Assembly: GCA_016714895.1 (NCBI GenBank)
Contig: JADKBV010000012.1
Location: 62,001 to 126,000, forward strand
Reading direction: 5' to 3'
From: Saprospiraceae bacterium
Lineage (GTDB): Bacteria > Bacteroidota > Bacteroidia > Chitinophagales > Saprospiraceae
DNA length: 64,000 nt
Shown: piece by piece, positions 53,465 through 62,500 of the stretch
Layout of the letters: each line of letters opens with the position of its first letter
How positions within the stretch are numbered: the first letter of the stretch is position 1
The notes under the pieces: generated by a model
Seen by the model: only the letters and a program-made list of their open reading frames with translations
Told to the model about the DNA's origin: nothing
Databases searched by the model: none
Made by a program: the position numbers and the translations under genes

Positions 53465-54148
53465 TTAATCAATCCTCAGATCTTCGACACGCACTCCCGG
53501 AAACGATTTAGCATTAAAAACGAATGTGGAGGGGTCATATTTTTGGTTGGGTATAATCGAATCCAAAAACAAAATATATCTGCTGCCATCTTTCGAAAAC
53601 ACGCGCAAAGATATAACTTTGTTAGCAGTTTTATTAACGGTAAGTCTCATTTTTGAAAATTCAGACTTAGCATCCAGAGGTTTGAACTCAATATCCACCA
53701 TGGATGAACCTTTTTCGGTTCTTTGTTCCGTGATTGAATATACAAATTTACCTGTTTGGTACATATTGAGGAGTTCTTTCGGAGATAAAAATCCACCTCC
53801 TCCCGACTCATCATAATCACTTACCTGTACCTGTTTATTTTTTTTAAAGTGTACCCAGGTTGTTTTTCCGTCACAATAAACGTCCTGCTGATCCATTTTT
53901 ACGAAAAATTTTTTGCCCGCCTGAATAAGGTTGCCTTTTTGAACTTCGGGTGTTTTTTTGGGAAATTCCAGGGTGAGGGTAAATTTCATTTCCACAGAAC
54001 TGTAACTGTCAAGTGTCTTTTTTAATTTATCCAATAATACCTTAGCTTTGGGATCACTATCATTTTTTTTGGTATACGTATTGTTTTGACTCCATACGGA
54101 CTGGGTCAAAAAAATCATTATAACAACAAAAATACCTTTCATCGACAT
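53465..54148 (-). CDS. LolA-like outer-membrane lipoprotein carrier protein
   Basis: 227 residues. A signal peptide (about 1-20, QSVWSQ end) is followed by the LolA fold: LDKLKKTLDSYSSVEMKFTLTL, KKFFVKMDQQDVYCDGKTTWVHFKKNKQVQVSDYD, FSKMRLTVNKTANKVISLRVFSKDGSRYILFL and a C-terminal FPGVRVEDLRID. LolA carries lipoproteins from the inner to the outer membrane through the periplasm. The family call is good; the specific substrate range in Bacteroidota is not known. Confidence 0.9.
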   Translation of the reverse strand: MSMKGIFVVIMIFLTQSVWSQNNTYTKKNDSDPKAKVLLDKLKKTLDSYSSVEMKFTLTLEFPKKTPEVQKGNLIQAGKKFFVKMDQQDVYCDGKTTWVHFKKNKQVQVSDYDESGGGGFLSPKELLNMYQTGKFVYSITEQRTEKGSSMVDIEFKPLDAKSEFSKMRLTVNKTANKVISLRVFSKDGSRYILFLDSIIPNQKYDPSTFVFNAKSFPGVRVEDLRID

Positions 54149-54188
54149 ATTTTAATGTATAACGCCTGAGCAGACATATTGTTACAAT

Positions 54189-55178
54189 TTATTTTGCTTT
54201 AAATTGATTTCCTCCTGTAAGCAGTTCGGTATCCCATTGAAGAGGTTTTTCCAAACCAAACGACCTGAACGGGCAATCCACATTACAAAAGCCACAAAGG
54301 CCGGGATGGCAAGGTTCTGTTTGTATAGAGATATCTATTTGTTCTTTTTCCAATACCTGAGCCATGAGTGATTTTATCTCTTTAACTTCCTGAATGGATT
54401 GTCGGAGGGTGTAGTAATAAGGCAATGTCAGGTGCATATCCAGATGAATCACATGACCAAAATGTAATGCCGTCAATTTATGTGCATAAATCCATTCAGG
54501 TTTATGATTGGCAGACAAATGACGAGAGAGTTTGTGTAAAACATCAACATCCGTTTTATCCATCAATGCCATGGATGTGTGACGCAGGATATCGTAAGCG
54601 CCTTTCCATATGATGAGACCAAAGATGACCGCTACCACACTGTCTATCCATAATAATCCGGTCCACATAACCAAAACCAAACCAACAATCAGCCCTAACG
54701 AAGTATACGTGTCCGTTTTCAAATGTTGACCACCGGCAATCAAAGCCATCGAATGATGTTTTTCACCAATCCGAATGCTGTAAATAGCCAAAACATAATT
54801 GATCAGTCCGCAAATCCCTATGAGCAGAATCCCCAACCCAACCTGTTCCACTTTCGCCGGTTGAAAAAATCGCATCATAGCCTCATAAATGATATAAAAT
54901 CCGGCTATAGCTATCAATATCCCTTCGACAGAAGCCGTGATCAATTCAATTTTTCCATGACCATAAGGATGGTCAAGATCTTTAGGTTTAAGGGAATATT
55001 TCAGGCTGAAATACGTCATGATACCGGTAAAAACATTTACGGTACTTTCCAAAGCATCTGATAAAATCCCAATAGAACCGGTGATAAAATAAGCCGACAT
55101 TTTGGCGACAAACAAGACAATTCCAATGGTCAATATCCATTTCTGAATCGAAAGTTTTGCCTTTTCTGCTGTTGTCAT
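54189..55178 (-). CDS. cation diffusion facilitator family transporter
   Basis: 329 residues from the ATG at 55178 (MTTAEKAK); the frame reaches 55190. Six membrane segments are followed by a cytoplasmic domain. SDALEST in the second helix and HPYGHGKIE in the loop are CDF hallmarks, and FIDS-type acidic residues appear as LLWIDSVVAV in the fifth helix. The C-terminus ends with a cysteine-rich CHPGLCGFCNVDCPFR, which may bind metal. The family exports Zn, Co, Fe or Mn in exchange for protons. Metal specificity is not decidable here. Confidence 0.9.
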   Translation of the reverse strand: MTTAEKAKLSIQKWILTIGIVLFVAKMSAYFITGSIGILSDALESTVNVFTGIMTYFSLKYSLKPKDLDHPYGHGKIELITASVEGILIAIAGFYIIYEAMMRFFQPAKVEQVGLGILLIGICGLINYVLAIYSIRIGEKHHSMALIAGGQHLKTDTYTSLGLIVGLVLVMWTGLLWIDSVVAVIFGLIIWKGAYDILRHTSMALMDKTDVDVLHKLSRHLSANHKPEWIYAHKLTALHFGHVIHLDMHLTLPYYYTLRQSIQEVKEIKSLMAQVLEKEQIDISIQTEPCHPGLCGFCNVDCPFRSFGLEKPLQWDTELLTGGNQFKAK

Positions 55179-55271
55179 AAAATAAATCAAAGACCAAAAT
55201 TACAATTAATCTTTACATTTCAGGAAGTAATTTTTTTTCTGTTTAGCCACTAAAAGATTTTGGCATAAAAA

Positions 55272-56000
55272 CTATTCAACCCATATGTTTTCCTTCAATA
55301 AATATTTGCGATTTTCAAACAATAGCCCATACCATTGTTTTTTAGGAATAAATTCACCGCCCAGACTTTTTAAATGATCTGTAGGTTGCTGGCAGTCTAT
55401 AACACTAACCCCTTCCTCCTGCAGCTTTGAGGCCAAAGAAATAAAACCATATTTGGAGGCGTTATTGGCTTTCGAAAACATAGATTCCCCAAAAAATATT
55501 TTCCCTAATTTTACTCCGTATAATCCTCCGACAAGTTCATCACCCAACCACACTTCCGCACTTATGGCCAAGCCCAACCGATGAAGTTCTGTATATGCAA
55601 CGATCATGTCTTCATTGATCCAGGTTCCATCCTGACCGGATCGGGGTATCATTTCACAATGCCTCATAACAACACTGAAACACTGATTGTAGGTGACCCT
55701 GTATTTTTGTTGATTGAAGTATGACCGCATACTTTTTGAAACTTTCACCTTTTCGGGAAAAATAACGAAACGAGGAGCCGGACTCCACCAGATTACAGGA
55801 TCGCTCCTGTGGTTATACCACGGAAAAATCCCATAACTGTAGGCTAAAAATAAACGTAAGGTATCTAATTCACCACCGAAAGCCAGAGTCCCGTGAACAT
55901 CAGCTGTATTCGGGTGTGGAAACCCTCCGGTAAATTCATAAACATCGGTGTTGTAAGAATACAAATTTCTGTTTGAATCAGTCAGCAAATACACTTTCAA
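55272..56000 (-). CDS. aat: leucyl/phenylalanyl-tRNA-protein transferase
   Basis: 242 residues with Aat signatures: FPHPNTADVHGTLAFGGEL, AYSYGIFPWYN, VIWWSPAPRFVIFP, WINEDMIVAYTELHRLG, FFGESMFSKANNASK and DCQQPTDHLKSLGGEFI. The enzyme adds Leu or Phe to proteins with N-terminal Arg or Lys, making them N-degrons. It overlaps clpS by 23 nt, and ClpS delivers such proteins to ClpAP, so maker and reader of the tag are translated together. Confidence 0.95.
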   Translation of the reverse strand: MKVYLLTDSNRNLYSYNTDVYEFTGGFPHPNTADVHGTLAFGGELDTLRLFLAYSYGIFPWYNHRSDPVIWWSPAPRFVIFPEKVKVSKSMRSYFNQQKYRVTYNQCFSVVMRHCEMIPRSGQDGTWINEDMIVAYTELHRLGLAISAEVWLGDELVGGLYGVKLGKIFFGESMFSKANNASKYGFISLASKLQEEGVSVIDCQQPTDHLKSLGGEFIPKKQWYGLLFENRKYLLKENIWVE

Positions 56001-56280
56001 TTACAGCTGACAGCCCTCTGTCCACCAAGGCATCCTTCATGGGTTTGAGGGTATCAAAATCTCCTGTTTTAACGGTTGCCTTCCCTTTGAAGTGGACAAT
56101 GAGGGAAAGCTGTTCTGATTGTTCGTGCGTATGTCCGCATACTTCCATAAAACACCTGATGACCCAATCAAAAGTATTGTGGTCATCATTAAAAACGATT
56201 ATTTTCGATTCCAATCCTGATGTGGTTTCATCTTCAACCAACACATCTTCTTGTTCATCAAATAATGGTCTGGTATTCAT
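55978..56280 (-). CDS. clpS: ATP-dependent Clp protease adapter ClpS
   Basis: 100 residues, the normal ClpS size. VFNDDHNTFDWVIRCFMEVCGHTHEQSEQLSLIVHFKGKATVKTG contains the DDxN/F substrate-binding rim and the H-x-x-G-K-A contact region of the family. ClpS binds N-degron residues (Leu, Phe, Trp, Tyr) and hands the protein to ClpA/ClpP. It overlaps aat by 23 nt, starting about 18 nt after the peroxiredoxin stop. Confidence 0.95.
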   Translation of the reverse strand: MNTRPLFDEQEDVLVEDETTSGLESKIIVFNDDHNTFDWVIRCFMEVCGHTHEQSEQLSLIVHFKGKATVKTGDFDTLKPMKDALVDRGLSAVIESVFAD

Positions 56281-56297
56281 GTTGTTAAAATCTGAAA

Positions 56298-56768
56298 TTA
56301 CGCAAGTTGCGACAAAGTATCTTGTATGGCTGCAAAGTTAGGAAGTTCTCCGGCATTTTCCAAAACTTCTGCATATTGAATGACACCATTTTTATCAACC
56401 ACAAAAGCGGATCTTTTTGTCACTCCTTTATGCCCCATAGCAAATACTTCATACAATACCCCGTATTTTTCTCCTGCTTCTTTGTTAAAATCCGACAACA
56501 AGGGAAAGTTGTAATTTTCAACTTCTTTAAACTTGGCCAAAGTGGCAAAAGAATCCACAGAGATAGCTACAACATTTGCATCCAGTTTTTCATAAACATG
56601 ATAATTGTCCCGAATAGAACAAAGTTCTGTCGTGCACACACCTGTAAAAGCGAGTGGAAAAAACAGAATTACGGTATTTTTATCTCTGTTTTCTGACAAA
56701 GTATACATTTGTTTGTCAGAAGTCGGTAATGTAAAATCAGGTGCCTGATCTCCTTTTTGTAAGCTCAT
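56298..56768 (-). CDS. peroxiredoxin (AhpC/TSA family)
   Basis: 156 residues. The peroxidatic Cys45 and a nearby Cys50 lie in FTGVCTTELCSIRD. The first strand is APDFTLPTSD, and the C-terminal FAMGHKGVTKRSAFVVDKNGVI is typical. It reduces hydrogen peroxide or organic peroxides. The short length and a Cys five residues on suggest an atypical or one-Cys subtype. It lies upstream of clpS and aat on the same strand. Confidence 0.92.
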   Translation of the reverse strand: MSLQKGDQAPDFTLPTSDKQMYTLSENRDKNTVILFFPLAFTGVCTTELCSIRDNYHVYEKLDANVVAISVDSFATLAKFKEVENYNFPLLSDFNKEAGEKYGVLYEVFAMGHKGVTKRSAFVVDKNGVIQYAEVLENAGELPNFAAIQDTLSQLA

Positions 56769-56814
56769 ATTTTATATATTTTTTTATACAACAGCAATGA
56801 CATAAGATTGTTTC

Positions 56815-56849
56815 AAAAAAGAATGGGGCCGGAATTCAGCCCCATTCTT
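56815..56849 (-). terminator. rho-independent terminator of the DUF2911 gene
   Basis: Arms AAGAATGGGGC and GCCCCATTCTT (56819-56849) with T6 on the minus strand. It lies 29 nt after the stop at 56878. Confidence 0.92.
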
Positions 56850-56877
56850 ATAAATAACCTAAAACTATATTAAAATA

Positions 56878-57726
56878 TTATTTGGATTTTTTTGTCCACT
56901 CCATGATGGAATCGTTGTTCATTTTGATATAGTCATTATTACCGGCTTCTGTTGCCAGTTTTAATGATTCCTGTGCTGTAGCAATAGCTGCCTTATAACT
57001 TCCCAGGTCTGCTTCAATCAAAGATTTTTGTCTCAGGTGCCAAAACTTGTTGTTACCCATGGCAACAGATTTGTCCATCCATTCCAAAGCTTGTTTTAAA
57101 TCTTTTTTTGCTTCTCTGTAGTATCTGGCTGCATTATAATAATCATTTGCATTAGGGCCGGCCATCACTTGCGTGATATTATCTGAAACTTTTTTATCTG
57201 TAGGCACTTCAATTTTTACAGGCACCGTCAGGTTGTCCCATGAAATCTGAAGATTACAAGAAGTATTGGTTACATTATCCAAATTAATGGTAAACGTTTC
57301 TACCGTATTATTCAACATAACAGGTGTTGCCATAACTTTTGCGGCAACCAAAGCATCATCCCATTTTTCAGGAGTGCCCCAGTTTTCAGTATTGCTGTAA
57401 AAATAAACTTCCCATGCTCCTATGGTTGGTTTTGTAAAAATGGCATAACTACCTTTTTTTACCTCAGTACCCCCTATCATTACATTATCACTAAAGGTAA
57501 TCATAGAGTTTTTATTGGCACCGGTTCTCCACATATTGTTATAAGTGACCAGATCTCCGAAGATTTTACGATTGTTTTTGCTTGGTCTTGAATACTCTAC
57601 ATTGATAGTGGTCAGACCGACTGTATACTCAGATTTAGCCAACGGACTGGCTGCAGGGGTTTTAATTTGTGAAAAAGCAAAATTAAATACCATTAAAAAA
57701 GATAAGACCGATAAAAGGTTTTTCAT
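56878..57726 (-). CDS. DUF2911 protein with TPR-like C-terminus
   Basis: 282 residues. Signal peptide at about 1-19 (FAFSQ). The N-terminal DUF2911 domain (about 25-165) has AEYTVGLTTINVEYSRPSKNNR-type strands, a GDLVTYNNMWRTGANKNSMITFS block, and IGAWEVYFYSNTENWGTP. The C-terminal part (about 190-282) is helical with TPR-like repeats (DYYNAARYYREAKKDLKQALEWMD, then YKAAIATAQESLKLA). DUF2911 proteins are common periplasmic proteins of Bacteroidota with no known function. A single-gene unit with its own terminator. Confidence 0.92.
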   Translation of the reverse strand: MKNLLSVLSFLMVFNFAFSQIKTPAASPLAKSEYTVGLTTINVEYSRPSKNNRKIFGDLVTYNNMWRTGANKNSMITFSDNVMIGGTEVKKGSYAIFTKPTIGAWEVYFYSNTENWGTPEKWDDALVAAKVMATPVMLNNTVETFTINLDNVTNTSCNLQISWDNLTVPVKIEVPTDKKVSDNITQVMAGPNANDYYNAARYYREAKKDLKQALEWMDKSVAMGNNKFWHLRQKSLIEADLGSYKAAIATAQESLKLATEAGNNDYIKMNNDSIMEWTKKSK

Positions 57727-57860
57727 TACTTAAAAATTTTGTTTGATGAAAGAATATTATTTTGAAAGGATTGGATTCCCAAAAAGTTGTTGTTATAAAA
57801 AAAATGTTATGTTAAAATTACGTTAATATAAAAAAATGATACCAAAAAAATGGCTTTATG

Positions 57861-59327
57861 TCAATCTTCATCCAGTTCATCAAGCATACTTGACAAAGTA
57901 TCAGAAAAATAAACCTCTTTGTTTAATATACTTTTATTGATGATTTCATCCTCTGCGAGACCAAATAATATCAGTTCTTTAAGAGCTGTTCTTTCGTGTT
58001 CATCCGCAGAAACTTTTTCCACCAAAATGTCGACACCTTGTATTTTGTCCAGATTCTTTTTATAATCCTCAAATGATGCATCGTTTAGGATTTTTACAGT
58101 ATTATTACCAGCAAACCATGCTTTAACCACGCCGTAAGGGTCCCTGCCCTCTTTTTCCAATTTTCTGGTCGTGCGGGGCAATAAAGATTTAAATACTTTT
58201 GAAAGCGCTGAAAAAATAAAACTCATTGCGACCTGATAATGTCCTTGTTGTTCGCCTTCGTACAACAGTTCGATTTTTCCTGTGATCGCCGGTATCACTC
58301 CCCAGAAATCGGTCAGCCTGATGGTTGTTTCTTTTTCTCCATTGATCAGCATCCTTCGTTCTGCAGTACTCATCAGATTTTCATATGCACTGATACTTAA
58401 ACGTGCAGAAACTCCACTTTTTTCATCTACATATTCACTTGCCCGGGCTTCAAAACTTATCAGTTCCAAAATATCCCGTTGCCAGTGATACATTTTAATT
58501 TTTTCTTTTTGGCTTTCCTGAATTTTGGCTTCCAATTCCGTAATCTGAACAGATTCGTCCAGAGTTCTTGGGTAGTGAGTCAAAATCTGGCTTTCAATTC
58601 TGTCTTTTAAAGGAGTAATGATGCTACCACGATTAGTATAATCTTCCGGATTGGCTGTAAATATAAAATCGATATCCAAAGGTAGTCGCATTTTAAATCC
58701 ACGGATCTGAATATCCCCTTCCTGCAGGATGTTCAGCAAGGCAACCTGTATTCTGGGTTGTAAATCCGGTAATTCGTTGATAACAAATACGGAACGGTGA
58801 GCCCGGGGTATCAAACCGTAGTGAATGGCTTTATCATCTGCATAAGAAACCTTAAGATTGGCTGCTTTAATGGGATCTATATCTCCGATCAGGTCGGCTA
58901 CAGTAACGTCAGGGGTAGCGAGTTTTTCAACATATCGTTCAGATCTGTGCATCCATCGGATCGGTGTTTTGTCGCCTTGTTCTTCTAATATTTTTTTGGA
59001 TGTATTGGTTATCGGCAAATACGGATCTTCATTGATTTCTGAACTTTCTATAACCGGCACATATTCATCAAGTAGTTGCGTCATCAATCGGGCAATCCGG
59101 GTTTTGGCCTGACCTCTCAAACCAAGTAACAAGATGTTGTGTCCTGAAAGAATAGCTCTTTCTACATCAGGCAAAACAGTATCGTCAAAACCGATGATTC
59201 CTTCAAAAACTTTTTCTTTCTGTTGCCATTTTTTGATGAGATTTTCCCTTATTTCCTGCTTTACAGATCTCGCTTTATAATCTGTTTTTTTCAGATCTCC
59301 CAGTGTCTTTATTTTTTGATAATTCAT
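57861..59327 (-). CDS. MoxR/ChlI-like AAA+ ATPase
   Basis: 488 residues. The Walker A variant GLRGQAKT (69-76) carries Ala where most have Gly, as often seen in this group. Walker B and arginine-finger regions follow (HRSVFVINELPDLQPRIQVALLNILQEGD, DFIFTANPEDYTNRG, KDRIESQILTHYP). MoxR-type ATPases act with VWA proteins to mature or remodel complexes. The partner gene lies 114 bp upstream on the same strand. The target complex is unknown. Confidence 0.9.
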   Translation of the reverse strand: MNYQKIKTLGDLKKTDYKARSVKQEIRENLIKKWQQKEKVFEGIIGFDDTVLPDVERAILSGHNILLLGLRGQAKTRIARLMTQLLDEYVPVIESSEINEDPYLPITNTSKKILEEQGDKTPIRWMHRSERYVEKLATPDVTVADLIGDIDPIKAANLKVSYADDKAIHYGLIPRAHRSVFVINELPDLQPRIQVALLNILQEGDIQIRGFKMRLPLDIDFIFTANPEDYTNRGSIITPLKDRIESQILTHYPRTLDESVQITELEAKIQESQKEKIKMYHWQRDILELISFEARASEYVDEKSGVSARLSISAYENLMSTAERRMLINGEKETTIRLTDFWGVIPAITGKIELLYEGEQQGHYQVAMSFIFSALSKVFKSLLPRTTRKLEKEGRDPYGVVKAWFAGNNTVKILNDASFEDYKKNLDKIQGVDILVEKVSADEHERTALKELILFGLAEDEIINKSILNKEVYFSDTLSSMLDELDED

Positions 59328-59441
59328 GTGTGTAAATTTATTTATGATGCTAAAGCCATATAAAAGATATGATAAAAAACAATCATTTTGGTCTGTATAA
59401 AATAAATTTTGATTATTTTTATATCGATTTTATGTATAATA

Positions 59442-60542
59442 TTAATTTTTTGTCTTTTTATTGTTTTTATAATCTCTGAATAAAAACTCTCCCAACCCAT
59501 CCAACGACGAATAAAATGCTTTCCCGTTATTAACTTTGGTAAACTCATCCACAAACCGAACAAGATACGGGTCTCTGGCAATCATAAAAGTTGTGATAGG
59601 AATATTCATCTTGCGACACGACATGGCAAGAGCTAAGGTTCTGGTCAGAATTTTTCTATCGAGACCAAAACTGTTCATATAATACCCTTTGCCTTTTTTG
59701 ATACACGTCGGTTTACCGTCTGTGATCATCATGATTTGTTTATTGGTATTTTTTCTCCTTCTCAAAATATCCATTGCAAGCTCCAGGCCGGCGACCGTAT
59801 TGGTATGATAAGGCCCTACCTGAAGGTAAGGCAGGTCTTTGATTTCGATTTTCCAGGCATCATTACCAAAAACAATGATATCCAGGGTGTCTTTGGGATA
59901 TCGTTTTGTGATCAGTTCGGCCAGAGCCATGGCCACTTTTTTTGCAGGTGTTATTCTGTCTTCTCCATACAAAATCATTGAATGGGAAATGTCAATCATC
60001 AGCACCGTACTTGTCTGAACCTGCATAAACTTTTCATGCAAATGAATATCATCTTCTGTCAGGTAAAAATCCTGTAAACCATGATTAATTTGCGCCGTTT
60101 TTATGGTTTCGGTAAAAGCGATATTATCCGGATTATCGCCAAATTCAAAAGGTTTGAGTTCCGCAGTACTTTCATCCCCTTTTCCCAATATGTTGGTCGT
60201 ATGCTGACCATACTTTGTTTTGCTGAGCTGATCAAAAATATCGTCCAGAGCCTGATGTCTGAGAGCCATTTCCAGTTTGGTGGTAGCTACAGAGTGGGGC
60301 GCACCATTTTTGTTTTTTTTGTCGGACAAATAACCTTTTTCATACAAATCATTGATAAAATCTGCTATGCCGTATCTGTCATCCGTAAGTTTGTAATGTT
60401 TATCCAGTTCGGTAAGCCAGGCAAGGGCCTCGGAAATGTCTCCTGACGTATGAACCACCAGATCCTTAAAAATTTTAAATAATTTTTCGAAAGGATCCTC
60501 TTCAGGGTTTTCAATTTTTTCGGTAAATTTCCATCCGATCAT
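59442..60542 (-). CDS. VWA-domain protein, partner of the MoxR ATPase
   Basis: 366 residues from the ATG at 60542 (MIGWKFTEK); the frame opens at 60584. The C-terminal VWA domain carries the MIDAS metal site DISHSM, then IIVFGNDAWKIEIKDLPYLQ and a second contact in MMITDGKPTC. The N-terminal half is helical. VWA and MoxR proteins form a metal-dependent chaperone-like pair. It precedes the ATPase gene on the same strand, so is probably translated first. Confidence 0.88.
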   Translation of the reverse strand: MIGWKFTEKIENPEEDPFEKLFKIFKDLVVHTSGDISEALAWLTELDKHYKLTDDRYGIADFINDLYEKGYLSDKKNKNGAPHSVATTKLEMALRHQALDDIFDQLSKTKYGQHTTNILGKGDESTAELKPFEFGDNPDNIAFTETIKTAQINHGLQDFYLTEDDIHLHEKFMQVQTSTVLMIDISHSMILYGEDRITPAKKVAMALAELITKRYPKDTLDIIVFGNDAWKIEIKDLPYLQVGPYHTNTVAGLELAMDILRRRKNTNKQIMMITDGKPTCIKKGKGYYMNSFGLDRKILTRTLALAMSCRKMNIPITTFMIARDPYLVRFVDEFTKVNNGKAFYSSLDGLGEFLFRDYKNNKKTKN

Positions 60543-60866
60543 TTGCAAAAAAAGTATGTGCGTATAACACGAAGAGGGTTCCAATGTTCAGACAAAAAAT
60601 CATATTAACATAGCAGAAGAAAAATTGTCCGATTAACAATGGAAAAAACAAGGCTGTGCTACCCTAATCTGAAACCAATGTGATGATCAAAATATAAGTT
60701 TTCCTGAAATTTAGCATGATACATTAAAAAGAACCTGAATTTTTACTTGTATAACTTTTTACCATTTGGATATAAAGATCAATCTTGGTATTGTAAATAG
60801 ATTTACCATGGAGGCTGATAAACAGAAAAACCAGTAATTAAGGTAAGATTAAAAAAAGTTGCCCTT
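60543..60866. other. 324-bp gap with no recognised gene
   Basis: AT-rich sequence between the VWA gene start and the CorA gene end. A near-match TATATTTT box on the minus strand near 60690 might serve the VWA gene. No hairpin terminator for corA was found. Confidence 0.45.
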
Positions 60867-61748
60867 TTACAGAATTTTTTTTCTTTTAAACCATATGTAA
60901 ATTACAACAGAAACTGAAATCATCACAAACCAAGAAAAATAATACCCAAATTCCCAGTTTAGCTCCGGCATAAACCGGAAGTTCATGCCATAAACTCCGA
61001 CTATAAAAGTTAACGGAAGAAAAAAAGCAGAAAAAATGGTCAGCAATTTGATAACTTCATTATTTTTTTGCGTTGAAAAAGACATGTAGGCATTAAATAA
61101 GGCATTGGAATCATCAATAATTTCATCAGCCCTCAATAACATATCCACCAACGTATCTTTTATATCCTGGAGGGTCGTTTTAAATTTGTCATCAACTTTA
61201 AACTGATGAATCACATTTTGTGTAATGACAAGAATTTTTTTTGTCAATCTGACCTTTGCTTTTTCAAAATAAAGGGATTTTATCGAAAGATGGTTGCCTC
61301 CTTTAAGGAACAATTCGCTCTCCATTTCATCCATTTTGTCAGCCTGAGTCTGAAGGGGTACTTCAAAAGTCATCAGCACATCATTGGCAATTTCCAATAT
61401 CAATGCATCCACATCTTCATATTCGGCTTCTTTATTTTTTAAAAACTCAAAGTTTGCTCTGTGAATGGTCAACAATCCTTTTTCATGGATAAAAAATGCA
61501 ATCTTATTGCTTATTTCGCCGACTTCAATACCTTTAGGTTTAGCTTCAGCTGTGTAAGCCCGCAAGATCAAAAAGTCATATCGGGTTTCCCTTTCCAGTT
61601 TTGGCAAGTGTCCTGGCTCGAGGGCATCTTCCAGCAGATTTCTGTCAATGTGAAAAGGAAGGTCCAGAGCATATAATTCTTCTTCTGTCGGATTTTCGAT
61701 GTCAATCCAGACAAATCGTTCATATTGGACTATATTTTTGATCATCAT
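60867..61748 (-). CDS. corA: CorA-family magnesium/cobalt transporter
   Basis: 293 residues from the ATG at 61748 (MMIKNIVQYERFVWIDIENP); the frame runs to 61886, but the added hydrophobic N-terminus is upstream of the promoter box at 61771 and so is unlikely. The cytoplasmic domain is long and helical. Two C-terminal helices enclose the defining GMN motif in VGVYGMNF. CorA forms a pentameric channel for Mg2+. Length is in the normal family range. Confidence 0.93.
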   Translation of the reverse strand: MMIKNIVQYERFVWIDIENPTEEELYALDLPFHIDRNLLEDALEPGHLPKLERETRYDFLILRAYTAEAKPKGIEVGEISNKIAFFIHEKGLLTIHRANFEFLKNKEAEYEDVDALILEIANDVLMTFEVPLQTQADKMDEMESELFLKGGNHLSIKSLYFEKAKVRLTKKILVITQNVIHQFKVDDKFKTTLQDIKDTLVDMLLRADEIIDDSNALFNAYMSFSTQKNNEVIKLLTIFSAFFLPLTFIVGVYGMNFRFMPELNWEFGYYFSWFVMISVSVVIYIWFKRKKIL

Positions 61749-61770
61749 GAATAGATCAGAATTTATGACA

Positions 61771-61778
61771 CAAAGGTA
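61771..61778 (-). promoter_or_regulatory. promoter -7 box (TACCTTTG) of corA
   Basis: A perfect TAnnTTTG 22 nt before the ATG at 61748 on the minus strand. It lies inside the longer frame and so supports the short corA start. Confidence 0.6.
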
Positions 61779-61864
61779 AAAAAAGATTACCCAACAAGGG
61801 TGAATCAAAAAAGAACGGCACTTTTTAACATCAAATGCGATTTCAAAGGTACCAGACAGAAATA

Positions 61865-61896
61865 AAAAAAGGAATTGTTGGTACAATTCCTTTTTT
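61865..61896. terminator. bidirectional terminator after frr
   Basis: Arms GGAATTGT and ACAATTCC (61871-61890) around TGGT, flanked by A6 and T6. It lies 18 nt after the frr stop and serves the minus-strand frr unit. Confidence 0.9.
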
Positions 61897-61913
61897 ACTA
61901 TAAGTAAAGGATG

Positions 61914-62477
61914 TTAAATCGTAAGAATATCCTTTTCTTTGATTTCAATGACTTTATCAATTTTTTGAACGTACGTGTCAATGATTTTTTGAACATCATC
62001 TTCTTTACGTTTTCCCATATCTTCAGAAAATCCGTTTTTGACTTGTTTTTTTATAAAATCAAGCACTTTGTGTCTGTGGTTGCGCAAACCGACTTTGGCT
62101 TCCTCGCCACTGGCTTTAGCTTGTTTTACCATTGAAACCCGACGTTCCTCGCTCATCGGAGGAATCATCAGACGAACCACTTCACCGTCATTCATAGGGG
62201 TAATTCCCATGTTTGATTCAAAAATGGCTCTTTCGATGGCTGCGAGCATTTTTTTCTCCCAGGGCTGAATGGTAATGGTACGTGCATCCTGTGTGGAAAC
62301 ATTAGCCACCTGACTGAGCGGAGTTGGAGCCCCGTAATATTCTACCATGATACCATTAAGCATGGCAGGAGAAGCTTTACCTGCTCTGATTTTATTCAAT
62401 TCGTAAGCCAGGTGATCCATAACTTTTTCGGCGGCCTCACCAAGATGTGCGATTTGCAAATCAATTTCTTCAATCAT
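61914..62477 (-). CDS. frr: ribosome recycling factor
   Basis: 187 residues, the usual RRF length. The sequence shows ELNKIRAGKASPAMLNGIMVEYYGAPTPLSQVANVS, RTITIQPWEKKMLAAIERAI, SNMGITPMNDGEVVRLMIPPMSEERRVSMVKQAK and a C-terminal KVIEIKEKDILTI. RRF with EF-G splits the ribosome after termination. It begins 23 nt after the zinc peptidase stop, with a bidirectional terminator after its own stop, so it closes this operon. Confidence 0.97.
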   Translation of the reverse strand: MIEEIDLQIAHLGEAAEKVMDHLAYELNKIRAGKASPAMLNGIMVEYYGAPTPLSQVANVSTQDARTITIQPWEKKMLAAIERAIFESNMGITPMNDGEVVRLMIPPMSEERRVSMVKQAKASGEEAKVGLRNHRHKVLDFIKKQVKNGFSEDMGKRKEDDVQKIIDTYVQKIDKVIEIKEKDILTI

Positions 62478-62500
62478 ATTGTTGGTTTTTGTAAACTATT

